From positions 1 to 42,664 of the forward strand of contig JAJRRC010000028.1 in the NCBI GenBank assembly GCA_024279865.1: a stretch of DNA of 42,664 nucleotides, read 5' to 3'. Of the stretch, positions 1 to 8,063 are shown in pieces; position 1 is the first letter of the stretch; every line of letters begins with the position of its first letter. The translations under genes and the position numbers were made by a program. The notes under the pieces are model-generated. The model searched no databases and was not told where the DNA came from. It saw nothing but the letters and a program-made list of their open reading frames with translations. This DNA is from Planctomycetota bacterium. GTDB lineage: Bacteria > Planctomycetota > Phycisphaerae > Phycisphaerales > Phycisphaeraceae.

Positions 1-1
1 A

Positions 2-118
2 GCCTTGAATCTGCTCAAAGCTGAGAAATCTGTCAAACGTAGAAGCATCAACACAAAACGTCTGAGTTGTGGATGGAACAACGATTATCTCATCAAAGTT
101 CTCATGAACCTCGGATGA
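2..118 (+). pseudogene. 3' remnant of an ISAs1-type transposase
   Basis: The first bases read, in frame 2, as a 38-residue C-terminal tail ending in TGA at 116-118. It carries the pattern ALNLLK..., then TKR, then GW-N-D-YL-KVL. From memory this is the typical C-terminus of ISAs1-family (DDE) transposases, where an ALNLLK segment, a KTKR segment and GWDxDYLxxVL follow each other. Only the end lies in the window, so I cannot tell whether the full gene is intact upstream. Alternative: the tail of an unrelated protein, but the three motifs in the right order make that less likely. Confidence 0.65.
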
Positions 119-139
119 AAGCTACATGCGTTTGCCCTG
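2..139 (+). mobile_element. right end of an ISAs1-like insertion sequence (partial)
   Basis: Twenty-one bases after the transposase stop is GCGTTTGCCCTG (about 128-139). It resembles the CAGGGC-type terminal inverted repeat of ISAs1-family elements read outward. The left end is outside the window, so neither the inverted repeat pair nor the target duplication can be checked. Confidence 0.5.
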
Positions 140-157
140 CAATGGCCTGGCCATGAG

Positions 158-185
158 TTGACAAGATTGGGCTGGCGACTAGATT
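158..185 (+). promoter_or_regulatory. candidate sigma70-type promoter for the TPR gene
   Basis: A perfect -35 TTGACA (158-163) is followed after 16 bp by TAGATT (180-185), a 4/6 match to TATAAT. It lies just outside the apparent IS end, so the insertion may have brought or shaped this promoter. Sequence match only. Confidence 0.35.
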
Positions 186-264
186 ACAATATAAGGTTGC
201 GTGTATTAAGACAATTCATTGGGGGAACTTGATTAACCGACATTTCTGTGGTGAGGTATGTACA

Positions 265-1833
265 TTGATTTTTGGTCGAAAAAAAGCAACAACGACAGAA
301 GATGAAGCCGTCACGAACTCCCAAAAGGAGACGACGGACAAAAAGGCCAAAGACGCTGATAAAAAAGCCAAGTCTTCGCCTGCTCTGAAGCGAGATCGTA
401 CCAAAGCAATGACTTTTTTCCGTCATGCCTCGGCCGTGGCGGATGCGCGCAACACCGACTATTCCATTCAGCTTTATCTTGATGGCTTGAGTCATGATCC
501 TGACAACATGAATCAACATGAGGCTTTGCGTGAAGTGGCGCTTCGCCGCAAGGTCGCCGGCGGCAAGCCCGCCAAGTTCATGGATCGTTGGAAAGGTCGA
601 GGCAAAGGCAAAATCGAAAAAATGCTCCAAGCCGAGTATCTCTGGGCCAAAAATCCGTTGAATTTGAATGCGGCATTGACCCTGATGGAACGGGCCATGG
701 ACGCTGAGGATGAACACGATGAGTACAACTTCGGTGAAGTGGCACATTGGGTCGGCACTTTGGTGTTAGAAAAAAATGAAACAGATAGGCCCCTCGTCAA
801 AGACGATCTACTGAAACTATTAGACCTGTTTTCCCGCATCGGGTCCTTTACCCAAGCAGTGACTTGTTGCCGCTGGGCGATGGAACTGGACCCCTCCAAC
901 CCGGAATTGCCTAACCTGCTTAAAAACTTGCAGGCTGAGGAAATGATGACCGAAGGCGGTTACAACTCCGACCAGCCGATTGACGAAATTAAATTTGAGA
1001 AAAATGTTCGCGACATGGATCAACAGCAGGCTTTGGAACAAGAAAGCCAGCTCAGCAAAACCGAACGTGCAGTTGAAGAAATCCTTGAGCGTGCTCGTGA
1101 AGCCTTTGAGAAGAATCCTGACGACAAGGTGGTTCGCCAAAAACTAGTCAAAGCCCTGTTGGATAAACGCGACGAATCTTCTGAAAATGAAGCGATCACC
1201 TTGCTCGAAGAAGGTTACGCCAAGGACGAAGATTACAAGTATCAGGTTGCCATTGGCGATATTCGCATACGCCAGTTGGATCGCGATCTCAAGGCCGTTC
1301 GCAAAGCCCTCAGCGAGGACAAATCCAATGCCGACTTGCAGGAAAAACAGAAGGCCATTTATCTCAAAAAGATTAAATTTGAAATCAAGCAGTTCACCGA
1401 TCGTGCGAAGCATTATCCCACCGATCGTAAGTGGAAGTTTGAGTTGGGTCGTCGCCTGTTTGTACTGAAAAAATATGACAAGGCAGTGGAAATGTTCCAG
1501 CAGTCTGTGGGTGATGCCAAGTGCAAGGTGTTGTCGCTGACTTTTCTGGGACAATGCTATTTGCACAAAGATTGGCCCGATGAAGCGGTCCAAACGCTCG
1601 AGCGGGCCATCGAAGCCCACAAAGATCCTGAGGATCGTTTGGGATTGGAAATCAAGTACCATCTCATGACGGCTCTGGAAAAGATCGCGATGGCAGAAAA
1701 AGACCTTGCGATTGCGAAAAAAGCTCAGAAAATCGCTTCAGAAATTCTCCAGACGGATATCAACTTCAAAGACATTCGCACGCGGATGGATCAAATCCGT
1801 GCTTTGGTCAAGAAGCTCGCTGCTGGGGATTGA
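265..1833 (+). CDS. TPR-repeat protein, cytoplasmic
   Basis: A 522-aa protein of charged helices with tetratricopeptide-like segments. The clearest are near residues 205-230 (a WAMELDPSNPEL-type helix) and in the last 140 residues (KKYDKAVEMFQQ and DEAVQTLERAIEAH). The N-terminus is a low-complexity Lys/Ala/Asp/Thr stretch. There is no signal peptide or membrane segment. The frame is open from a TTG at 229, but GGGGG sits too close to it. I prefer TTG 265, which has GGTGAGG eight bases upstream and gives the start MIFGRKK. The gene lies 35 bp upstream of kdsB in the same orientation and may be co-transcribed with it. TPR proteins are interaction scaffolds and no partner can be named from sequence. 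Confidence 0.8.
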   Translation: MIFGRKKATTTEDEAVTNSQKETTDKKAKDADKKAKSSPALKRDRTKAMTFFRHASAVADARNTDYSIQLYLDGLSHDPDNMNQHEALREVALRRKVAGGKPAKFMDRWKGRGKGKIEKMLQAEYLWAKNPLNLNAALTLMERAMDAEDEHDEYNFGEVAHWVGTLVLEKNETDRPLVKDDLLKLLDLFSRIGSFTQAVTCCRWAMELDPSNPELPNLLKNLQAEEMMTEGGYNSDQPIDEIKFEKNVRDMDQQQALEQESQLSKTERAVEEILERAREAFEKNPDDKVVRQKLVKALLDKRDESSENEAITLLEEGYAKDEDYKYQVAIGDIRIRQLDRDLKAVRKALSEDKSNADLQEKQKAIYLKKIKFEIKQFTDRAKHYPTDRKWKFELGRRLFVLKKYDKAVEMFQQSVGDAKCKVLSLTFLGQCYLHKDWPDEAVQTLERAIEAHKDPEDRLGLEIKYHLMTALEKIAMAEKDLAIAKKAQKIASEILQTDINFKDIRTRMDQIRALVKKLAAGD

Positions 1834-1868
1834 TCCACATTCCGTAGCCTATTGGAGAGATCTTTTTT

Positions 1869-2597
1869 ATGTCCACTGTTGCCATTATCCCCGCACGCTA
1901 CCAGTCCACCCGTTTTCCGGGTAAGCCTTTGGCTCGCGATACGGGCAAGCCGTTGATTGAACATGTGATTGACCAGGTTCGTCGGGCGACTTCGTTGGAC
2001 CGTATTATCGTCGCGACAGATGACCGGCGGATTGCTCAGACAGTGACGGGCTTTGGGGGCGAGGTGGCGATGACCCGAGCAGATCATCCCAATGGGACCA
2101 GCCGTATTGCGGAGGTAGCGGAGGGGCTTGATTCTGCGGTGGATGTGATTGTGAATGTGCAGGGAGATGAGCCGGACATTGAGCCTTCGGTGATTGACGA
2201 GTTGGTGGCTGGCCTTCGGAGTGATTCGGATGCACCGATGGCGACCTTGGCTTCGCCGTTTGCTGAGGATGAAGATCCATCGGACCCCAATATTGTAAAA
2301 TTGGTGATCGGCGTGACGGGGCGTGCTTTGTATTTTTCGCGGTCATTGATTCCGTTTGACCGTGATGGCGTGGGTCATACGCCGTGGAAGCATCCGGGTT
2401 TGTATGCGTATCGCCGGGACTTTTTGATTCGGTATGCTGCACTGGAGCCCACGCCGTTGGAGCAGCTCGAACAGCTTGAACAGCTTCGCGCGTTGGAGCA
2501 TGGGTATGCCATTGCAGTGGTCAAAACGGTTTGCCGTCATCATGGGATTGATACCCCTGAACAGTACGCGGATTTTGTCGCACGGCACACCTCGTAA
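1869..2597 (+). CDS. kdsB: 3-deoxy-manno-octulosonate cytidylyltransferase (CMP-Kdo synthetase)
   Basis: Activates Kdo with CTP to CMP-Kdo in the cytoplasm, for addition to lipid A during LPS core synthesis. At 242 aa it has the usual family length. The nucleotide-binding signature IPARYQSTRFPGKPLA is at residues 7-22, with VATDD near residue 57, NVQGDEP near 98 and KHPGLYAYRR near 178. GGAGAG lies nine bases before the ATG. It follows the TPR gene closely. Its presence implies an outer membrane with Kdo-containing lipid. After the stop there is a MITE-like repeat, then the convergent antiporter gene. Confidence is high because the diagnostic motifs are complete. Confidence 0.96.
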   Translation: MSTVAIIPARYQSTRFPGKPLARDTGKPLIEHVIDQVRRATSLDRIIVATDDRRIAQTVTGFGGEVAMTRADHPNGTSRIAEVAEGLDSAVDVIVNVQGDEPDIEPSVIDELVAGLRSDSDAPMATLASPFAEDEDPSDPNIVKLVIGVTGRALYFSRSLIPFDRDGVGHTPWKHPGLYAYRRDFLIRYAALEPTPLEQLEQLEQLRALEHGYAIAVVKTVCRHHGIDTPEQYADFVARHTS

Positions 2598-2651
2598 ATC
2601 CCCACCTCCCGAAAGCTCCTCAATAAAATCCTTGGAAAAGAATCCAAGTTT

Positions 2652-2793
2652 TCAGAATATTTCGCATTATTTCTGCCCGCCTCTGACTAGGTGGGTCGTT
2701 TGAAAAGCAGCGGCACACGAACAGCGCCCAAGAGCGTGTCTCCACGCGATCATGGGTCGCCCAATCCGCGATGTCTGATGCGAAATGCTCTAG
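2652..2793. repeat. MITE-like repeat, copy 1
   Basis: Begins AGAATATTTCGCATTATTTC (2654-2673) and ends GCGAAATGCTCTAG (2780-2793), which is its approximate inverse. Inside is the small hairpin CCGCCT-ctgact-AGGTGG, followed by the shared string GTCGTTTGAAAA. The right end contains the TAG stop codon of the minus-strand antiporter gene (2790-2792). Related copies are at 21439-21554 and 39602-39736. Confidence 0.6.
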
Positions 2794-4520
2794 GCTGAGG
2801 GGTGTTCCTTGTCTGGATGAGATTCAGCGAGACTGATGGCTGCGAGCATTTCCGTGGCACTTTGGGCACGTCGTACACGCTGGCGAGTTTGTGGATCAGA
2901 GAATACTTTTGCAATCAGGCCCAGCAGTTGGATCTGCGAGGTGGCGTCCGAGGCCGGGGTCAGAAGCATGAAAACGATTTTTGCCAATTCGCCATCCGGT
3001 GCATCAAAGTCTGCCCCTTTGTCACTCTTGGCCAGAATCACCAAGGGGGCTTTGAGGCCAGAGAGGCGTGCATGGGGGACTGCCAAGCCAGCTTCTAACC
3101 CTGTGTGCATGATTTGTTCACGTTGCCAAACCGCATTGAAGATTTCGTCAACTTGAAGGTCACTGATCGCGGCAGCTTGTTCAGCCATTTCACGAATGAC
3201 GGACCGGACTTCCCCCCCTTGCAACTGAGACATGACATGACGCTCTGGCAAAAAGGAACTGAGCGTGCGACGGACGGTCCGCTGAAGCATCCGTTCAAGA
3301 GCCGGGCCACTGAGCAGGCTTGTCGTCAGGGCCATGATGACAATGGCGACGAATAATTTGTCGGTGATGAGTCCTTGGTTTAGAGCCAGTTGGCCTAGGA
3401 TGATACCCATGGCACCTTGGGCGGCCATGCCGAAGCCCACGGCCCAGCGTTCGCGTATGGGTAGTTTGGCTATGCGTCCACCGAGGTAGCAGCCGCCGAT
3501 TTTGCCGATTAACGCGATGCTTAGAACCAATAGGACCAAGGTCAGGTCAAAGTCCGCAATGAAGTTGACACCCAGACCGATGCTGGCAAAAAAGATCGGC
3601 GCAAAAATATTGGTAATAAACTGATGAATCGTATCTCGCGTGCGTTCGCGTAGATGGTGTGAATCGCCCATGGCCACACCCGCGATAAACGCGCCGAAAA
3701 TCGAGTGAATGCCGATGTACTCCGTCAAGGCTGCACACAAAAGAGCGACCACCAACACAAATCCCAGCACGCCGCCAGGCCACGATGAGTGCAGTTGGAC
3801 AAAGGGCATGATCTTGTGGAACATCAACCGTCCGACCGTTAACATTAAGCCAATGAAGGTCAGCGTCATCACAATGGTCATCAGCACCTGGCTTGAGGCG
3901 CTGCCTGCCGCGGCCGCATCGGTCACGGGTTGAATCATCGCCAGAATGATCGCAAAGCCAATCCAGCCGATCAGGTCATTGATCATCGCGGCCGCCATGA
4001 TGAGCATGCCGATGTCACTCTTGAACATGTTGAGGTCCATGAGGATTTTGGCAATGACCGGTAATGCCGTGATCGAAAGTCCAATGCCCACGAACAAGGC
4101 AAAAGGCAGTAGCTTTTGGTCGGGTTGGTAATCAAAAACCTCAGGCATGCCATAGACAAAGGCCGCCCCCATGACAAAGGGCAATGTAACGCCCATGAGG
4201 CTTACCAGGATGGCTGCTTTGCCTTGACGCAACGCAACCGTTAAATCCACTTCCAAGCCCGCAACGAGCAAAAGCATCGCCACACTGAGCGTGACCAAGC
4301 CATAAAACGCAATGGCGGTCGGTCCCGTGGTGGGATAAAGCCAGTTAAACAAGTCAGGTTGAAGAAAGCCAAAAACCGTTGGCCCCAAGAGAACACCTGC
4401 CAGAATTTCTCCTAGAACAGAGGGTTGACGGTATTTGCGAGCTAGCTCGCCAAGCAGTCGAGCCATCCCCAACAACACAGCCAGTGAGAGGAAAAAAATA
4501 GTCACATCATGGTGGCTCAT
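2790..4520 (-). CDS. CPA2-type Na+/H+ antiporter with C-terminal PTS EIIA-like domain
   Basis: An inner-membrane cation/proton antiporter of the KefB/NapA (CPA2) family, about 576 aa. About twelve hydrophobic segments fill residues 5-400. The family core includes YRQPSVLGEILAGVLLGPT near residue 30 and GIGLSITALPVIAKILMDL near residue 145. The last 140 residues form a type-2 phosphotransferase EIIA-like domain that keeps the phospho-acceptor context GLAVPHARL. This suggests transport is tuned by a PTS-Ntr type phosphorelay, but no EI or HPr gene is in the window. The frame is open to a TTG at 4622 with AGGA six bases upstream, giving 34 extra polar residues. ATG 4520 is preferred because TM1 follows directly. 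The terminal TAG lies in a repeat element. Confidence 0.85.
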   Translation of the reverse strand: MSHHDVTIFFLSLAVLLGMARLLGELARKYRQPSVLGEILAGVLLGPTVFGFLQPDLFNWLYPTTGPTAIAFYGLVTLSVAMLLLVAGLEVDLTVALRQGKAAILVSLMGVTLPFVMGAAFVYGMPEVFDYQPDQKLLPFALFVGIGLSITALPVIAKILMDLNMFKSDIGMLIMAAAMINDLIGWIGFAIILAMIQPVTDAAAAGSASSQVLMTIVMTLTFIGLMLTVGRLMFHKIMPFVQLHSSWPGGVLGFVLVVALLCAALTEYIGIHSIFGAFIAGVAMGDSHHLRERTRDTIHQFITNIFAPIFFASIGLGVNFIADFDLTLVLLVLSIALIGKIGGCYLGGRIAKLPIRERWAVGFGMAAQGAMGIILGQLALNQGLITDKLFVAIVIMALTTSLLSGPALERMLQRTVRRTLSSFLPERHVMSQLQGGEVRSVIREMAEQAAAISDLQVDEIFNAVWQREQIMHTGLEAGLAVPHARLSGLKAPLVILAKSDKGADFDAPDGELAKIVFMLLTPASDATSQIQLLGLIAKVFSDPQTRQRVRRAQSATEMLAAISLAESHPDKEHPSA

Positions 4521-4854
4521 CAGTTCGGTGGCTGCGGTCAATACCAAGTGGTTACCTCTCCCCGTCAAGGGGTAAAACCGACTCTTCGCGTCGCGCCAAG
4601 CTTGGCGTTGAGACGGTAACAATTTTATCCTATACGCACGACGCCACCACTGTAGCGGGAGTTCCGTTTTTTGGCTAGATTGGGTTATAAGAGTTATGAC
4701 TTTTGCATGGAGAGAGGGCTGGGGTTTTACCCTTAAGATGCGTATTAAAACAGCATTTTGTCGGTTTGATGGGGTCTACATTCAATAGGCCTGTTAGAAT
4801 AAGGCAACCGACTTAATAGACACAAGAAGTAAAACGCGAGGGAAAATAAGCAAC

Positions 4855-6210
4855 GTGAAGGAGCCGACCACTCAATCCGCCCCGATCCCCCCGGAACCCC
4901 CGGAATCCCCGGCTATTTCATCGGGATCAATCTCCCCCTTGGAGGATGCCTCCGAGCCATCGCTGCGCCCCAAACCGGTGAAGCATATTGGGCGTGTTTT
5001 GATTGTCGGCCAGGGAGCGTTTGCTCAAGGCGTACAAACCCTTTTTGAAAAGGCTCACTTTGTTGGCAACTTCGAAGTCGTCGAAAACTATCTCATGGCA
5101 CTGGGACAGGCGAAAATAAATCCGCCACAAATTCTCATTGCCAGCCTTGTCGGACTCGGCGATCTGGCACGGTCCACTGCCACCAATTTCAAACGCACCG
5201 CACCCGAGGCCAAACTCTTACTCATCAGCGGACCCGATGAAGCCTCCCAAGCTCAACAGGCTGTCGAGGCGGGCTTTGATGGCGTGCTGCTTGAACCGGT
5301 GACCCCGCAAAAACTCATTGATGTGCTGACAGAAACGCCCAAGCCTCCAGCGATCCCCATGACGGATGAACCCCTCGGCGACGTCGATCTGGTGGAAAAA
5401 CTCCTCAACGATCAAAAGGACATGCCCGAGTTGGCCATGCAGCTCATTGGCTCCCAAAGCAATCTGCCAGACCTGCAATGGGTCCGCAACGGCAAAATGC
5501 CCAAAGGACACGTGGCTTGCACCTTGCGATATGGGAAAAAAACATTCGGGCTATTGACTGCCGCTGCCTCGGCAGACATGGATCAATTGGCCGCATGGGC
5601 TGGGTGGTTGAGTCGATGGCTTGCCATGCAATCCAAAATGCAAGGGCTCTGGAACTTGGCCATGACCGATCCGCTGACGGGCCTGTGGAATCGACGGTAC
5701 TTCTCTTCATTCCTAAAACAAATTCTTGTCAGAGCCCAGCGTGAACGTTTCCGCGTGACGTTGATGGTCTTTGATATCGATGATTTTAAACGCTACAACG
5801 ATACCTATGGCCACGCGGCAGGTGATGAAATTCTCACCGAAACCGCAAGGCTCATGAAAGTCGTCATGCGCCCCCATGACATCGTCGCACGTATCGGAGG
5901 CGATGAGTTTGCGGTGATCTTCTGGGACGCACAAGGACCGCGTCGGCCCAACAGCCAACATCCCACCAGTGTGCGACGCATGGCCAAACGCTTCCAAACA
6001 GCAATCGTCGAAAATCGCTTTAATAAACTGCACCACGAAGCGCCCGGAACACTCACCATCTCCGGCGGCCTCGCGGGCTATCCCTGGGATGGGCAAACCG
6101 CAGACCAACTGCTCGAACGAGCAGACCAAATGGCCTTCGAGTCCAAACGCAAAGGTAAAAATGCGTTGGTCTTCGGAGCGGGCTTTGAGCGAATGGAAAA
6201 AACCCCCTAG
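4855..6210 (+). CDS. diguanylate cyclase with degenerate receiver-like N-terminal domain
   Basis: Makes c-di-GMP from two GTP. This 451-aa soluble protein begins with a Pro/Glu/Ser-rich tail (1-45). A CheY-like alpha/beta segment follows (about 45-165; HIGRVLIVG at its start, LLLISGPDEA and GFDGVLLEPVTP later). In it the expected phospho-acceptor Asp is replaced by an ASLVGLGDLA stretch, so it is probably a pseudo-receiver. A middle domain (180-260) is unassigned. The C-terminal GGDEF domain starts at DPLTGLWNRRYF (near 272) and has an intact GGDEF motif near 348. RPHD five residues before GGDEF is the RxxD inhibitory I-site, so product inhibition is likely. The start is GTG with no strong ribosome site. 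It is transcribed divergently from the antiporter. No EAL domain is present. Confidence 0.9.
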   Translation: MKEPTTQSAPIPPEPPESPAISSGSISPLEDASEPSLRPKPVKHIGRVLIVGQGAFAQGVQTLFEKAHFVGNFEVVENYLMALGQAKINPPQILIASLVGLGDLARSTATNFKRTAPEAKLLLISGPDEASQAQQAVEAGFDGVLLEPVTPQKLIDVLTETPKPPAIPMTDEPLGDVDLVEKLLNDQKDMPELAMQLIGSQSNLPDLQWVRNGKMPKGHVACTLRYGKKTFGLLTAAASADMDQLAAWAGWLSRWLAMQSKMQGLWNLAMTDPLTGLWNRRYFSSFLKQILVRAQRERFRVTLMVFDIDDFKRYNDTYGHAAGDEILTETARLMKVVMRPHDIVARIGGDEFAVIFWDAQGPRRPNSQHPTSVRRMAKRFQTAIVENRFNKLHHEAPGTLTISGGLAGYPWDGQTADQLLERADQMAFESKRKGKNALVFGAGFERMEKTP

Positions 6211-6252
6211 TAGATGAAGCACGAAAAAGGCTTGTTTTGTAGGTCTTTTTCT

Positions 6253-7692
6253 CTATTCAACCCAATGGTCTTCTGTTAAGGCAGAATGGGCGACCCCGCT
6301 ATCAATGGCCGCGGCCATGACCGCTCGGGCAACCGCCTCGGTGACACGACGATCAAAAATACTTGGAATAATGTAGTCCGCTGAAACATCTTCAGGGTCA
6401 ATGACCTCGGCAATGGCAGTGGCGGCAGCACATTTCATTTGTTCATTGATATCACTGGCGCGAGCGTCCAACGCGCCGCGGAAAATGCCCGGGAAGGCCA
6501 ACACATTATTGATCTGATTGGGATAGTCACTGCGTCCGGTTCCGATGACGGCCGCGAGGTCGGCAATCAATTCAGGCTTGATTTCAGGGTTCGGATTACT
6601 CAATGCAAAAATAATGGGGTCAGGGTTCATCTTCTTCACATCGTCAGGGGTCATGACGCCCGGCCGAGAGACACCCAGAAATAGATCCGCACCGCCGATG
6701 ACTTCAGAGAGACCGCCTTGCTCATTTTGAGGATTGGTCTGTTCACTGAGCCAAATTTTAGTGGCGTTGCCTCGGAACTGACGGCCGCGATGAATCGCGC
6801 CCTGCGAATCACAAACCACCACATGCTGAATCCCATACTCCAGAAAAATCCGAGTGCAGGCCACGCCCGCAGCACCCGCGCCACTGACAACCACTTTGAG
6901 GTCTTGAGGCTTTTTATTGACGACTTTTAACGCATTGATCAAGCCCGCAAGCACCACCACGGCCGTGCCATGTTGATCATCATGAAATACAGGAATATCC
7001 AGCGTTTCCCGCAAAGTTTGTTCAATTTCAAAACAACGCGGTGCGGAAATATCTTCAAGGTTGATGCCCCCAAAAGTGGGGGCGAGCATCTTGCAAAAAT
7101 CAATAATATCGTCCGGGTCTTTGGAATCCACACAAAGGGGAAAGGCATCCACGCCCGCAAATTCTTTGAACAAAATCGCTTTGCCTTCCATGACAGGCAT
7201 CGCCGCCCGTGGGCCGATGTCTCCCAGTCCCAACACCGCACTGCCATCGGAAATGATGGCGACCATGTTTTTACGAATGGTTAAATCAAACGCCCGTACC
7301 GGGTCCTTTTCAATCGCACGACAAACCCGTGCCACGCCCGGCGTATAGGCCATGGACAAGTCAGCCCGTGTTTTGAGTTTGACCTTGGATCGAATTTCTA
7401 ATTTACCCCCGACGTGCATGAGCAGGGTGTTGTCTGTGGCAGAGTGAACGGTGATGCCTGCAATGGCCTTGACTGCTTCGACAATTTTGTCAGCTTGTTC
7501 AGTCGATGGGCAGTCCACGGAATAATTCCGCAGGCTGCGGCCTTTGCGAATTTTGACTAGGTCCACCGATCCAATGGCGCCGCCATGCTCAGCAATGGCC
7601 GAAACAACCTTGGCCATCTGACCTGGCTGATGGGGGGATTCGATTTTTAAGGTAATGGCGTATTGGGCGCGAGGAGTTGAATATTCTGGCAT
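6253..7692 (-). CDS. NAD(P)-dependent malic enzyme with N-terminal ACT domain
   Basis: Oxidative decarboxylation of malate to pyruvate with reduction of NAD(P)+. In this 479-aa protein residues 10-90 form an ACT-type regulatory fold (ITLKIESPHQPGQMAKVVSA). Next come the malic-enzyme signature AYTPGVARVC with the catalytic Tyr, the MEGKAILFKEFAGVDAFP segment, the metal-binding LEDISAPRCFEIE and FHDDQHGTAVV, and the Rossmann glycine motif SGAGAAGVA near residue 270. It is the short bacterial type, without a phosphotransacetylase domain. AAGG lies seven bases before ATG. ACT domains often bind amino acids, so allosteric control is plausible, but the ligand is unknown. It neighbours isocitrate dehydrogenase on the same strand, separated by 371 bp with a terminator for that gene. 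Confidence 0.93.
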   Translation of the reverse strand: MPEYSTPRAQYAITLKIESPHQPGQMAKVVSAIAEHGGAIGSVDLVKIRKGRSLRNYSVDCPSTEQADKIVEAVKAIAGITVHSATDNTLLMHVGGKLEIRSKVKLKTRADLSMAYTPGVARVCRAIEKDPVRAFDLTIRKNMVAIISDGSAVLGLGDIGPRAAMPVMEGKAILFKEFAGVDAFPLCVDSKDPDDIIDFCKMLAPTFGGINLEDISAPRCFEIEQTLRETLDIPVFHDDQHGTAVVVLAGLINALKVVNKKPQDLKVVVSGAGAAGVACTRIFLEYGIQHVVVCDSQGAIHRGRQFRGNATKIWLSEQTNPQNEQGGLSEVIGGADLFLGVSRPGVMTPDDVKKMNPDPIIFALSNPNPEIKPELIADLAAVIGTGRSDYPNQINNVLAFPGIFRGALDARASDINEQMKCAAATAIAEVIDPEDVSADYIIPSIFDRRVTEAVARAVMAAAIDSGVAHSALTEDHWVE

Positions 7693-7895
7693 GATTGGAC
7701 CTTTTTGAAGGCGACTAAATATAAAGACATTATAGTCTTTATATTTAAGATTTCAAGTAGAATTCATGTTTGGGGTCAGGTGGAGTCGGGTCATTGCACC
7801 TTGGATTTGGGCATTGCCATTTTTTTTATGCGTTTGCGTGTGATCATCACAACGCCGCATGCTGAAGGCCCTTGGGGCGTGAAGCGTCGGATTTG

Positions 7896-7962
7896 AGGCC
7901 CAAACTTCCGGGGGGTGTTTCCAACGGCATTGGGTATTCGTAAGGCCCAAACTTCCGGGGGG
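7896..7962. repeat. 20-bp direct repeat pair
   Basis: AGGCCCAAACTTCCGGGGGG occurs at 7896-7915 and again at 7943-7962, 47 bp apart, in the gap between malic enzyme and isocitrate dehydrogenase. The G-runs are unusual for this otherwise mixed-composition DNA. The rest of 7693-7895 shows no gene and nothing else I can name. Confidence 0.7.
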
Positions 7963-7964
7963 GC

Positions 7965-8003
7965 AAAAAAGCCGAGCCTCTGAGTTGGACTCAAAGGCTC
8001 GGC
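7965..8003 (-). terminator. rho-independent terminator of isocitrate dehydrogenase
   Basis: Stem GCCGAGCCT (7971-7979) pairs with AGGCTCGGC (7995-8003). An inner TGAGT/ACTCA extension lies beyond one C-A mismatch. Read on the minus strand the hairpin is followed by TTTTTT (7970-7965). It lies 61 bases after the icd stop, beyond a TATCAG-type repeat. Confidence 0.85.
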
Positions 8004-8019
8004 CGATATTCGTTTCGAT

Positions 8020-8061
8020 CAGTTTTCTTACTGAGAACTGATTACTGACAACTGATCACTT
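8020..8061 (-). repeat. TATCAG-type post-stop repeat, copy a
   Basis: Read on the minus strand directly after the icd stop, the sequence is a run of TCAGT-spaced units (AGTGATCAGTTGTCAGTAA, then TCAGTTCTCAGTAAG). It ends with the shared CAGTAAG tail and GATC. Three further copies lie at 28896-29207. Confidence 0.6.
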
Positions 8062-8063
8062 GT

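Noticed and set aside
1144-1662. 172-aa minus-strand frame inside the TPR gene
   Set aside because: Shadow frame: Phe/Leu/Ile-rich composition arising as the complement of Lys/Glu codons.
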